A stretch of 64,000 nt of DNA from Oscheius dolichura (Eukaryota > Nematoda > Chromadorea > Rhabditida > Rhabditidae), in contig OW051494.1 in the NCBI GenBank assembly GCA_932521035.1, forward strand, positions 124,001 to 188,000, read 5' to 3'. The notes beneath the pieces are model-generated. The model made no database searches, was not told the origin of the DNA, and saw only the letters and a list, made by a program, of their open reading frames with translations. This document shows, piece after piece, positions 43,255-54,361 of the stretch; the first letter of the stretch is position 1, and each line of letters opens with the position of its first letter. The position numbers and the translations under genes are program-made.

Positions 43255-44548
43255 TTACTTTGGAATCGAGGCGTAGAGGAATTCTTCGAACGAGACTTCA
43301 TTCACACCACGGAGAACACGGAAATAACCTGGAAATTGTATTTTTACTCTGCTGTTATTTTACAACAAACCGTTCTCTCCCCAATCGCTGTTCCAACTGT
43401 TTGCAACTGTCCAATACGGCGTTCCATTTTCGACTCCTATAATTTTGTTGTTATTTTCTCATTTTAGACGAAAACCTACCCCAGCCAACAATTTTTACAC
43501 AATGTCCACCAACATAATAGCCGGCTGTGTGCTAAAAACCAATTATTTGCATTTCTTTTTGATAACATACCACATAAATGCCGCTTGCATAATTCCATAG
43601 ATCTGAATACATATCAAAGCAGTCCATAACGGGGCCATTTGTCATTAGCTCCTTTTGCAGCGAGGCGACAACATTCGCAGACCAAATTCTATAGCCGGGC
43701 TGTCCTGTAAATATTTTTTTTTAATTTTTTTTTTTAGATTTTCTACCATAATGCTTGTCATCTTCGTATTCAGCTGTGAAATTAGCCTCACAAGACAAGT
43801 CGCAAGATGGAGTATCGACTTCCGATGGGCACTTTCCATAGTACATTCCGTTGTGATGTCCGCAAGGGCTGAAGGCGTAGGGCAGGCAGCCGACCTTGGA
43901 CTCGAAGCCTCCTCCGCTGACGACTCCCTTGGCATTGTAGAAGTTCAGGGCTCTGTCTGGATATCCGCCATCGCATCCTCCACATTCGCTGTCCCATGCC
44001 TGGCAACAGGAGAGAATGTCCTCCACGGAGATCACTGGCTGCTTCTCTCCCAACGAGGTGATACAAATCCTGTCGGAGATGATTTCGGCTGCTCCGTGAG
44101 CCCAGCAAGAGGCTGAAAATCGTCTTATTTCTATTTTTAATTGTTTTAACGTACCGCACTGTGCCTGATCCCTGATGGCTCCAATCGACGGGCAATAGTA
44201 CCAGTGTTCCCTGGCGTCGAAGCTCTCCGGGATGTCGTCGTCCTTAATTTGGGGAATCTCCTTGGCGATGGGGGTCTCGGTACGCGGCTGGATGAACTTC
44301 CTATCCATTGCTCTTTTATGAGTAAAGTCGTAATTTTTTGCCTGGAATCGTCTTTGAATTTTAACCGGGAAGGGGGGATACCTTGAAATAGGCTTGACGG
44401 CTATTGACAAAGTCTACCAGAGCCGCTCCGGATAGATTTTCACCTCCCTTGGCTGGAATGAACGGTTTTAAATTTAAAATTATATTTTACCAGGTAATTT
44501 CCCTCCTACGGTAATGGCCACAAGGGCGAGGAAGGCGGCAGACTTCAT
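43255..44548 (-). CDS. cathepsin B-like cysteine protease, second gene
   Basis: Eight exons (44548-44491, 44452-44382, 44341-44155, 44112-43747, 43704-43571, 43531-43480, 43436-43371, 43328-43255) give 335 residues. Signal peptide ([16 protein letters not shown]), propeptide, mature start [14 protein letters not shown], oxyanion Gln and catalytic Cys in [24 protein letters not shown], the occluding-loop region CGHHNG with both histidines, YEDDKHYG, catalytic His in [11 protein letters not shown], Asn in [11 protein letters not shown]. Active protease expected, with exopeptidase activity from the occluding loop. It lacks one intron that splits the catalytic domain in the first cathepsin. Its 3' exons lie in AT-rich DNA and its 5' exons in GC-rich DNA. 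Confidence 0.95.
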
Positions 44549-45325
44549 GATGAACTGACAAGTTAGAGTAGGGACTGAAAATTTGAATTTTTTGGGAAGA
44601 AGAAAGGTGAAAAGGATAGGAAGGGAAGAACACTGTGAAATCTGTGTTCCGCTGGTTCTTTTAAAACATTTTGAGCCTTTGTCTAGGCGGGGACAAAAGA
44701 GCAGATAAGTGAAGATGGAACGGCGCCCCCAGTCCCCGCCAGTTGTATAGAGAGCTCAGCTTATCAGCATTGTTCCAAATTATCACAAAAAGAAATGATT
44801 TACGAGTCGTATAGTTGGAAATAAGCCGGGAGTAGAGAACAGTTTTTAAAGAGAAGGCCGTTTTTCAAATAAATTGAGAATTTGGACTCGGGAAGGCATA
44901 CTCTAGAGAATTCTAGCAAATTTTGTATAAAAAACTTTCGTTTTTCAAATTTTTTTACCCAGATCATGTTCCCTGCAGTGTTTTACCCTAGATGATGTTT
45001 TCCTCTGCCAGAATACGAAGCTTTTTTGCTCCTCTAATCGACTTGGAAGTCGTAAGAGTGCCGCCGTAATAATTCCCACTGTGGCGGAGGAATTCCCGCC
45101 TATTTAGGGTTTAAAGAAATCCATTTTTCTAATTTCCACACTGGCACCTTTGTAGAGAATTTTCTGCTCTATCCAATGATGTGAATATCTCCCGGTAAAA
45201 CAATTTGGTTGGAAAGTTACTGCCCATTTTCTGGAAAGGACAGGTTCCTTGTCGTCAAATCCAGTCAAAACCCTATTTACAGTCCTTCCCCCCAACAGTT
45301 TCCATTCCCGTTTTTTGCTGTCACC
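44549..45325. other. intergenic with dispersed repeat
   Basis: A full repeat copy occupies 45030-45245. The rest shows no gene. Confidence 0.6.
45030..45245 (+). repeat. dispersed GAATTTTCT repeat, full-length type
   Basis: AATCGACTTGGAAGTC, GTGCCGCCGTAATAATTCCC, ACTGTGGCGG, TTTGTAGAGAATTTTCTGCTC, GATGTGAATATCTC, TTGGAAAGTTACTGCCC. It is joined to the start of the next gene. Confidence 0.85.
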
Positions 45326-48300
45326 ATGGCTAAAGGTGACTTTCCACCCAATTCTAGTTTACTTTTCCGTCTTTCAGAAAAACCAAAACGCGCCGACCAA
45401 CAAGTCCTACTCACGAAGAAGAAGAAGAACCGAATCCGAGGGAAGCCGAATCCCGGCAAGAAGAAGTCGTCGACCACCGGCTCGTCGTTCACTCCCTCCC
45501 CGAAATCTGCTGACCGAAGTACGTCGAGGCGGAGCAGTTCCCAAACTCCGACCTCTCTGGGAACTCCAAAGTCGGGGAGGAAAACCAGTCAGTCTCCTTT
45601 TCTCCTATTATTGAGGATATTCCAGGTGCTTCCCCTTATCCCTACCCTGGCTATCCCCGCCATCACCGCGACCAGCACGGCTACCCAGTCAGTAAAGAGA
45701 GTTCCAAAGGTCAGTTTCCTTTTATTTTTACCATTCTTACTTTTTAATTCCAGGATACAGCGCGGAAGATAAGCACAAACGCTACAAGGACCACGACCAG
45801 TACAGGAAGCACCGCAGCGGGTCGGGCTACTCCCCGGAGTGTTACATCTTCTCGTTCGTAGTTCTCTTCCTCCTGGTTGGGCTTCTCTCCTTCGTCACTT
45901 ATTCACTCTATGAGATCACGTATCCCGGTCCTACGGTATCCCTTCTTTTCGTTGTGAGAATCCAGAAATTGTTACAGATCAGGGCAAAGCCGCGCAGCTA
46001 TCACTATGAGACAAATCGCAGTTCTTTGGTCATAATGTCGGATAATTTCGACTGCTCCCTCTATATGAAGTAAGCCATCTATTTCTCCTCTTTTTAATAT
46101 ACAAAACGGTATATTTTTCTAAGTTTTAATGAGAAAAAGAAGAAGTTTCTAGCCGGCCCTATGGTCAGAAATGATATGGCGCGGGTTTTTGGAATTTGCT
46201 GGCATCGGAAAATTATTTCCCGGGAAGATATTGATACTATTTAATAGAGCGGAAAATTCTGAACAAGACTACTGACTCGCTTTTTTAAAAGTTACACTTT
46301 TTTGGCGCGACGAGACCATTTTTCCGCCGCGCTGTTACAATAGCCGATAGAGCGCGGCCATTCGGCTTTAGAGCGTCGCCACGCCAAACCAAGTTGAGGT
46401 CAAATTCCCGGTCTGATATGCGAAACTCGAGTTCCGGAATCGAAAAACTTTTCAGAAAGCTGGCTATGAATAAGATGGAACTTCGTGCCGTTATGATGGG
46501 CGGATTGCAATGTCTTCACATCAACGAGCCGCATTCTGTCGCTCCGGATTCGGCCGTCTCCCTCTTCTTCTACTATAAATATGATCACGAGACAATTTCA
46601 AGAATGACGGAATCCGAAGGCAAAAAAGGGCCTTGCACATTCCATACGGAACGCTGCACGCCGAGGTAGATCTCCTTTTATCGCTCCGGCTACCGTATTA
46701 CTTCAATTGGAAGGCGGTCCAGACACGAAACACTAGGAAGTACTGCCAAAAAGTAACATCCCCCTTTTCAGCACACTAAGGTCCTTTCTTGCTTCAAATG
46801 TTCGAGTTAATGACCAATCTTTCCAGTTTAAAAAATTTAGCTCGGAGTGGCTAATAACAGGCGATTTTTATAAGTAAGTAGCCTCAAATTTTCTGTGATT
46901 TTCTCTTTTAGAGCCTACTATCAGGCCTTATTCCGTAGACTGGCACGATTCTCCGATACTGGGAGCAAGGAGTATACTTATCCTAATCCTGAAATACTCG
47001 AACCTCCTAAATGTGAGTTTTTGTCTAATTTTCTCAGCGGGGCGCACTTATTATTGATACCGTATATCCATTTTGATTATTGATTATTAGGGAAAAAGCG
47101 AAATTGTTTCGCCTTCGGTGGGGATCGAACCCGCGATGCTCCAACCTCAACCTATTACGCCATTTGACAATGCATGCGGCTATCCGAATCCGGAATCAAA
47201 ATAGCCACCTATGGATCTGAAATATTTTCGCGCCCCGCGCGAAGCTCCTTGAAAACCATTGCTTTATTGGCTTTCAAATATATCTATATGGTTGAGATTC
47301 TCTGTTGAGCAGTAGAAGAAAAACTTTCGAAAATTCGGAAATCACGGGCCTTTCGATCAACCTGGATAAAGGAAAGTAAGGAAATTGATATTTTCTTTGA
47401 GCAGTGGGATTTTCATTCAGCCGTAAATGATAAATATTCGTGAAGAAATTCGAAAAGTTGAGCTCTCTCTTTTTTCACATAGGAATATACCAACTTCATT
47501 TTTATTTTCAGATAAAGAGATCAGAGAGCCGACAAGAATTTTCCGTGTATCAGGTCTTTTTGACAAAATGTTGAGAAATAAACGAGAAAAGGGAAAGACA
47601 ACGGCGAACATTCCATTTTCTACAAATTATACGGCCCTGTCCAGTGTGTGAGTTATTTTACCTCTTGAAAGAGAAGAAATATTGAAATTTTAGAACAAAT
47701 ACAACAAAACGGAAGGATAAACTGGTAGTAACAGAGGATATGGCCCGCTATTTGAGTCATCATTTTATCTACGATCACGGGAATTTGAGCCTCGGACAAT
47801 GGCCACCAAAACTCCGACTTCGTGGGCAGCCGGGAAAAACGCTGCTGGCTTACTATATCTACTATCCGAGAGGATCAACACATTCAGTTATATCGGCATT
47901 TATTGTCAAGATCGTCTACAGTAGGTTTTACATTTTCCATATGGAAAGAAGCGGTTAAAACCCGGCTCAATTTAGGCCAAAAACGAAAATTTCTGAAAAT
48001 CGGCCACTGTAATTTTGTAGAGAATTTTCTGAGGAATCTGGCAATATGAAAATGTTCGCTAAAAGTGCACGATGTCGATTTGTGGCGAACGTTTGAATCT
48101 TAGCGGCCGCCATCGTTTGAATTGCTGAAACGGCGCGGGAACTCTTGCAGATAGGAACCAGGAAAAAAAGAAAATCTGCTACGGTAGTTCTGTAGAGAAT
48201 TTTCTGGCGAGTACGATGGTACCAAACACGTTAGGAAAACTGGGCATTTTTGAGCCGTTGTTGAGGTTTGAAGGTGGCGGAACCACTAAAGGCTCGTCGC

Positions 48301-49545
48301 TTCTACAGTCCTCCTTCCCACGATCCAATTTTTTTTCTTTTTTCCAGATTACTACGTGGAATACATTGAACCTACCGGTACAAAAATATCCGAAGCAACG
48401 CTGTTGGCCTGGGTGATGAAGGCCCAAAAATTGGCATATCATTTCTTTGTTGGCAGTCGAGAATGGAGTGAGGAGGAGAACGCGGTAGGCTTATTGTTTC
48501 TTCTCTCTCTCTATACGGTATATAATACATAATTCTTTTCATTTTCAGGTGAGTATGATGGCTCGAACAGGCATAGCTGTGAAACATATGGCTAATGGTT
48601 CCCTGCCGGAGAATCTCCTAAAACCTCGACGGATTAATGTGGACCGATCCGCTTCCATCGTGGCGTGGGAGAGAACTAATAAGGAGGAAATTAATATACT
48701 TGGCTTGTCGTTACCGTCCTTGTGAGTCTTTGGCTAAATTGGCAACCCCCTCATGTTTAGATTTGGATCGCGATTTGTTCAAAACGCCAATCCCGGAGAT
48801 TACTCATCGTTTACGGTAGATAATACAGCGACGACGAATATCCCACCAAGTGCACCATTTTCATCACATGCCAGCCTTATTATTATGGAGGAGCTGAATC
48901 TTGACCCGGATACAGAACATGTAAGCCCTTTTTTCACTGCCGCCGCACCCGTAGAGTCTCGGCAGCAGCGCGCTCTTTTCTCTGGGCGCGCCCAAATGCC
49001 ATGCCCTCCAGCTGCCGAGATTTTACGGGTGCGGCGGCGCAATTCTTCGGATCGTTTGACCCGTCTGAGGCTTTTTCAGATCCAAATGGTTGCCAGTTGT
49101 TCGGGATCCGTGCGAAATGCGGAAGCCGTCGCAACGTCGGTCCTCTACCAGCTGATTTTCAAGCAGCGTCCGGCTAAGGCCGCCTGGTTCGGCGGCATCT
49201 ATTACGATGTCCGTGATGGCAAATTCTATTGTGATTATAACGGTGTCAAGAGTGATTACAAGCGGTATAGCAGCTATTTTAAGGTACTGTATCTAGTTTT
49301 TAATCTAAAAATTAAACAAATTCTAGCCAGTTTATGAAGAGGCTCAACGATTGGCCGGGATTAAATGCCGGCCAATTGGGGCGGACGATCACGCAGCAAA
49401 TGATCGGCTAGTGTTGTTGGCCAGTCGCCGGCCGTCGGAGGGCCATCACGGCGAGAAGAGGGTCCATGTCGTCAACGACAATCCCTTCATGACGGCAGCC
49501 GTCGACCCCCGAGCCGAGGAATACAACTACGCCGTGGGATATTGA
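45326..49545 (+). CDS. single-pass type II membrane protein of unknown family
   Basis: Sixteen exons from 45326 to 49545 keep phase and give 741 residues. A basic, Ser/Thr-rich cytosolic part (KKKKNRIRGKPNPGKKKSST, then SPKSADRSTSRRSSSQTP) and a Tyr/Pro/His stretch lead to one membrane segment (YIFSFVVLFLLVGLLSFVTY, about residue 140). A large outward domain of about 580 residues follows, with few cysteines and phrases such as LHINEPHSV, FRRLARFSDTG, MARYLSHHF, YIEPTGTKISEATLLAWVMK, WFGGIYYDVRDGKFYCDYNG. I recognise no domain. Large introns at 46070-46455, 47013-47511, 47921-48347 and 48921-49079 carry dispersed repeats, a tRNA-like sequence and a foldback pair. It converges with the PTB gene, 298 bp away. 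Confidence 0.8.
46150..46390 (-). repeat. dispersed repeat in membrane-protein intron
   Basis: Minus-orientation core AAGATATTGATACTATT, GCGGAAAATTCTGAACAAGA, followed by a GC-rich head with AGCGTCGCCACGCC. Confidence 0.78.
47117..47185 (-). other. tRNA-like sequence in intron
   Basis: The minus strand has GGGTTCGATCCCCACCG, a good B box, but no complete cloverleaf. Probably a tRNA-derived insertion. Confidence 0.45.
47960..48265 (+). repeat. two tandem dispersed repeats in intron
   Basis: Cores at 48014-48040 (TTTTGTAGAGAATTTTCTGA) and 48188-48215 (TTCTGTAGAGAATTTTCTGG), each followed by a GGCAATATG- or GATGGTACC-type tail. Confidence 0.8.
48940..49040. repeat. foldback pair in intron of membrane-protein gene
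   Basis: Left arm CGCACCCGTAGAGTCTCGGC, right arm CTGCCGAGATTTTACGGGTG, extended by GCCGC/GCGGC flanks; loop about 48 bp. It sits between exons 14 and 15. Confidence 0.9.
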
Positions 49546-49843
49546 TATTTTCCCGGTTATTTATTATTTCACTTGTGCACACTTTTTATGTATAGAATAA
49601 AATATTCTCTATAGGTCCTTGGGGCGCCACAGTTAGACAGTGGCGCATCCTGCGGCGCGTCCTACTGCTGCCTGGACGTTATTTTTAGCTGAAAAAGGGG
49701 AGAATAACAATTTCTAGTGTACTATTCTTTATTCTTGATTCAATATAAATGCGGAAAGGAAGATACAAAAAATAGATAATTTTTCTCTTGTTATCTTATC
49801 ACAGAAATGGCAGAGGGGGCAGAGTAGAGGCGGCAGACGGGCC

Positions 49844-52311
49844 TCAATGGGCTCGGACTCCGTTACGAGAATCATAGTCAACTGGAGGGGTGTCTGGTCG
49901 AATTATCTGTACTTTTCCTGATTTTTATCGAGGAAATTGTAAAGTTTACCTCGGCTGTGGCGGTTTGGGTTACCGTCTCCTCTTTGCCTCCTCTCTTCAA
50001 CGTCGCGCTCATCGTCTCCTTCTCAGCTGTTTCTCTTAAAATTATCGGTTATCTGGGTACAAAAAAAAGGTAGTCCCACCTCAAGGTATTGGAAAATGCC
50101 CGCTCATTTATATGAGGCCGTCGGTAGATCCCCGCCTCGTACTGTTCCCAGACGTCTTTACTGCCGACGCTTCCCTAAACCCCCTCTTCCAGTAAAAATA
50201 TACTTTCCCCACCTTTTTAGAGCCCTTCTTCTTCAACGTATCATAATAGGCCTCGTACTGGTCGTGGTTGAAGTTAGACGGCTGATACGAGCTCTCCGGG
50301 GGCCCGCCAGCCACGTAGGCCGGTTCCTCGTAGGCTCCTCTCCTCATCGTTCCGTAGATACTCTCCGGTCCGGTGATAATCGGCCCGCCGCCTTCGGGAC
50401 TCGGTGGACGGAATGGCGGATGACCCATGGGGAATGGCGGCGGGTGGAAGAAGCCTCGATGATGGGGTGGAGGAGGCGGCATGAACATGAACGGCGGAGG
50501 AGGAGGACCGCGGAAGTGTGGAGGAGGGAAGTGTGCCCCTGGAGGAGGCGGCGGGAAGAAGTGTGGAGGGAAGGGAGGACCGCCACGGAACATCGGATGA
50601 TGAGGGGGAGGAGGGGGGAACATCCCCGGCGGCATACGGTGGTGATGGGGATGTGGAGGTGGCATGAATGGCGGGTATCGGGGATCACGGAACGAGGAGA
50701 GGTCAGCATCGGAGCCGGAGCGGCGGGGGCCTCCTTCAAAGGGAACCAGAGCCTGGTGGCGGGCTCCTGAAGGGAAAAGTACTGTATTTTTGGAGAAAAA
50801 AGATCGTACCAGTTTCGGAGGAGGCTTTGTTCGGATGCCGGAGCATACTGCTGCTGATACTGACACTGTCATATTCTCCCTCTTGTTGGCGTCGTTCCCA
50901 TCCTGGCGGGACCTGAAATAGTACAATTACAGTAGTCTTTCGGTACTGATTTCAATGAATACAGTGCAGATTACGGCAGACTAATGATCAAGACAGCCAG
51001 CTGCCAAGATTCTACGGGTGCGGGCGTCGAGCCGGCTATTTCACTACTGCCCCCCAAATTTTTCATATTTTCCCGCATTTTGGATAAATTCCCTCCCATT
51101 GAAAGAGGAACTAGCCAAGGTCAGCGTTGCGTCTCTTTTTTCTTCTCGTATCAGGATTGCGGGAATGGTTTTTGCCCCGAGAGTTGTTGAAAACTGGGCC
51201 GTCGCGCTTTACGCACGACCGCTGATGAGATCTCGATGGTTTTGGCGGCCTCTCTGCCCAGGCCGAGGGTCAACAGGAAGGAAAGATCACAACACGGAAG
51301 GATTCTCTCTTCCCATTTTCTATTAAAAATATATATAAAGAAATTAACAAATTACCCGTCTCTCGGGGTGATCCTCTGCCTCTACCGAGATGTCCTCGTC
51401 ACTGTTTGGACTGGCCGGCGATCGCTCTCCAGTGCTTCCTTCCTGATTCTAGAATTTCGTTATTTTTTGGGATTTCTGTATCCTCCTGCCTTTATGGCCT
51501 TTAATCCGGGTACTTTCTCCTCCATTTTGAGGTACATACAATCCGCGTAGGAGTGGAAACAGCACCTGACCAGAGCGTTGGCGGCTTTGGCATTGGAGCA
51601 GATGAATCCGTGGCATTCTAGGACCTATAAAGACTCATTTCTTGTTATTTTTCTATAAAGAACCCTTACCCGAACGCCGGTGGTTCGTCTCAAAATGGCG
51701 GCGAAGATCGGTGGATGAGGAGAGTCGGGAATATCGGCGAAGGGACTGTCCAGCGGGAGAAAGCGCTCCCCTCCTCCTTCAATGGCATACCCGGTCACAT
51801 TGACATAACGGACAGCGGCACAGTAGTGGAGGGTATTGATGGGGAAGAAGATACTCTCGCTCTTTTTGTCTCCTTCAATATATTCTAGGAGAATTCCGTT
51901 GGACCAGACGGAGAGCCTGAAAAGGATTTTTTGGATTCGGAAGCAGCTTCCCCGAATACTGAACTTCCTAGTAAACCAATACTGGCAGATGCCGAGATTT
52001 TACGGGTGCGGCAAAAGCGAAATGGACATCTGCGCTTTTCAGGGCCGTAACTTTCCACTAGAATGGAATTTTTCAGACATTTTGATATCACCGCAAAACA
52101 TTCTGAACAAGATGCATTTTTAAAATACTGTACTTTTAGGCCCAAAACTTTCCCCGCCTTACCATGAATCAATGCCCCTAGTCTCGGGAGTGTCTTCAAC
52201 TGGGTACCGTTCCCTCAACGGCTGTTGTATGCCCTGTAATCCATCTTTTGTGATAGTCGGTACCGCGCTGCCAATATATAATACTCGGCAACGGCAGAGG
52301 GGTAAGACCAT
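49844..52311 (-). CDS. PTB/PID-domain adaptor with Pro/His-rich region
   Basis: Nine exons from 52311 to 49844 keep phase and give 499 residues. Residues about 8-165 look like a phosphotyrosine-binding (PID) domain: CRVLYIGSAVPTITKDGLQG, then WLSVWSNGILLEYIEG, FFPINTLHYCAAVRYVNVTG, FAAILRRTTGVRVLECHGFI and CSNAKAANALVRCCFHSYAD, i.e. strands plus the closing helix. A Ser/acidic linker follows, then about 110 residues of Pro/His/Phe/Met repeats (PPPPHH, HFPPPHFRG), a Tyr-rich segment, and a C-terminus RPDTPPVDYDSRNGVRAH. This suggests a scaffold linking membrane receptors to WW- or SH3-type partners; the partners are unknown. A TTTCAG acceptor lies 3 bases before the chosen start. An upstream extension is possible but not seen. 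Confidence 0.8.
51000..51026 (+). repeat. solo foldback arm in intron
   Basis: GCTGCCAAGATTCTACGGGT, one arm, in an intron of the PTB-domain gene. Confidence 0.65.
51988..52012 (+). repeat. solo foldback arm in intron
   Basis: GATGCCGAGATTTTACGGGT in the 246-bp intron 1 of the PTB-domain gene. A minus-orientation dispersed repeat core (ATTCTGAACAAGATGC, about 52088) follows in the same intron. Confidence 0.7.
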
Positions 52312-52677
52312 AGGCTGAAATCATTACTTTTTACTGGGCTAGAATGAGGGAGAAGAAGGGAACCAGCCGACCGGAGTAACCAGTTCTTCGAGGGGGGAAA
52401 GGTGATAGATGGCGGTTAGAGAGAGAAAGAGAACAAGAACAAGAAAATAAACAGCCCTTTCTGGGAAGAAGAATAGGGAAAACATCCGTTTGACCCGGGA
52501 AATTACAGCGTCAAAAGTTGACAATTAGGCTTCGAGAGGCAATGAGGTGCGAAATTGGATGTCAAGGTGAGAGAAAGGGCAAAAAACGGCGCTCAGGATC
52601 GCTTCAGTTGTCGATCATTTCAAACTTTACAAATAAGCAAAGAACAATCTGTTCAAAGTGTTTTTTCCTCATTGCGC

Positions 52678-52745
52678 AGGGGAGAGGAGTCGAACTCGGG
52701 TCGTGCGAATACAAAGCTAGCGTTTTTGCATTGAGCCATGCGGCT
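52678..52745 (-). other. tRNA-like sequence
   Basis: The minus strand has A-box-like TGGCTCAATGC and B-box GAGTTCGACTCCTC, but no good acceptor stem. Confidence 0.45.
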
Positions 52746-52805
52746 TACGCCGGCGGACGTCAATACCTTATTCAGAAGGCCTCTGATGGGGCTGTATGGT
52801 CCGGG

Positions 52806-52903
52806 ACGCGCCCGCACCCGTAGAAACTCGGCAGCTACTTGGCAAGGGGTGACCGCGTGGGATAAAGAGGAAGCAATTGCTGAGATTTTACGGGTGCAGC
52901 GCG
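52806..52903. repeat. foldback pair
   Basis: Left arm GCACCCGTAGAAACTCGGCAG and right arm TTGCTGAGATTTTACGGGTG, with GCGC flanks on both sides and a 43-bp loop. Confidence 0.88.
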
Positions 52904-53889
52904 TGGGGCAGGTTGTCTAAAATGGCTCTAGGGCGGCTTTGAACGGAATGTTTTTCCCTTTCCTGTTGAGAAATGGTACAAAAATACAGCTAGCCCTATT
53001 TTATACTGGAAAAGAAGAAGTTTTGCTTTAAAAAGTGGGTAAATTGTTTAATTTTCAGCTCAAGGGAGGAACATTCCTGACCAAAGAGCGGTGTGAACTT
53101 AGTTTGTTGTAGCGGGGGTCGATGTTTACTACCTGGATCAACAGAGACCGGAGAGGAATGGGAGGGCAACCGCACCCGAACGGGGGATCGAGGAATTCTC
53201 GGCCCGCCATTTACGGTGGATTGAAATTGAATTGATCAAGTGAGAAAAGTAGAAGAAAAAAAGACGACATAAATCGGTGGTGACGGTTTGGAATTCGGTG
53301 GTGGTTGGTGGCGAGAAAAAGGCGAAACGGTTCTGCGCTGGAAGGTTATCACAGGAAGCGGAGGGCTGCTGCTTGTTGTCCCCATTCGCGGGGGGACACA
53401 ACAATCTATAGATCAATAGGAAGGGAAGGATATTAAAAGAGAGAGAGAGAGAGAAGGTGTTAATTGGAGAAGATAATGATGATCACCAGACGAATAACTG
53501 TAGTTTTGGCGCGGGAGATCGATTACGCAACAGTTCGAACCTGTCTCTCTTATACTGAACAGGGAGAAGAGTCGAACAACAAAATAGCAACGAATGGGCG
53601 GGAAAACAAAAGGGGAAAGAGATGAATCAAAATGGGGCAGATGAATAGGGAAGGGTGGAGGGTATAGGACTCTTTCTTCCTCCAAATGGGGGAGGTGTCC
53701 AAAAGTGGCAGGAACAACAGCGAGACGGCTGTCCAACTGTGTATCCACGGCCTGTCCCAGACGGCTGGGTCCCAAGTTGGTAAACGGAACAATTAGGCCC
53801 CCTATTTTCGTCCTTCTCTCCGTAATTTTCCAGATAAAGTAGGGGTTCAAAAACCATGGGAAAGTGCTGTTCCTTGCCCAAGGGTAAAG

Positions 53890-54200
53890 GGGTATGGTCT
53901 TCCGGTTTCTTTGGTCAATTTCTCGTCCAAAAATCGTGAATTTCCGGGAGATTTTGATATCAGCGGATAGAGCAGAAAATTCTGAACAAAGATAACATGG
54001 TACTTTTTAAAATCAGGACCTTTTTAGCTAGGAATAGCCAAAAGTTCCCGCACAGTTCAAAAGATGACGGGTGGCGGGCTTTAGAGTGTCGCTACAGTCC
54101 AAAATTTTAGGGTTTCACGGCTGATTTTGATATTGCCATGATCCTCAGAAAATTCTGAACAAAGCTACTGTAGCGGCATTAAAAAAAATCGGGGTTTAAA
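53890..54200 (-). repeat. two tandem dispersed repeats
   Basis: Minus-orientation cores at 53948-53990 (GATTTTGATATCAGCGG, AGAAAATTCTGAACAAAG) and 54122-54175 (GATTTTGATATTGCC, AGAAAATTCTGAACAAAG), separated by a GC-rich head. Confidence 0.82.
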
Positions 54201-54346
54201 GGTCTCATGGATTGAATTTACCCAGCTGAGAGAGACAGGGGTGACCAACCATCGCGTTTCACCCCATCGGCAGCCAAAAGAGTAATGTGCCCCTCCTCTC
54301 ACTTTCAATAGACCCAGTAGTCGCCAATGATCCGTGTGTATCATCG

Positions 54347-54361
54347 CCCCCCCCCCCCCCC
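54347..54361 (+). repeat. poly-C tract
   Basis: Fifteen consecutive C residues, the second such run in the window. Confidence 0.95.

Noticed and set aside
42482-44548. SDHAF3 and cathepsin B as an operon
   Set aside because: Same strand, but the 340-bp gap exceeds the usual 100-bp spacing and SDHAF3 has its own acceptor with no sign that it is of the downstream-operon type.
50096-50770. 224-codon plus-strand frame opposite the PTB gene
   Set aside because: It is the Arg/Trp/Gly-rich complement of the Pro/His-rich exon.
53413-53850. 145-codon minus-strand open frame, with overlapping 80- and 84-codon frames
   Set aside because: No domain and no conserved pattern; three overlapping frames in one pyrimidine-biased stretch suggest chance.
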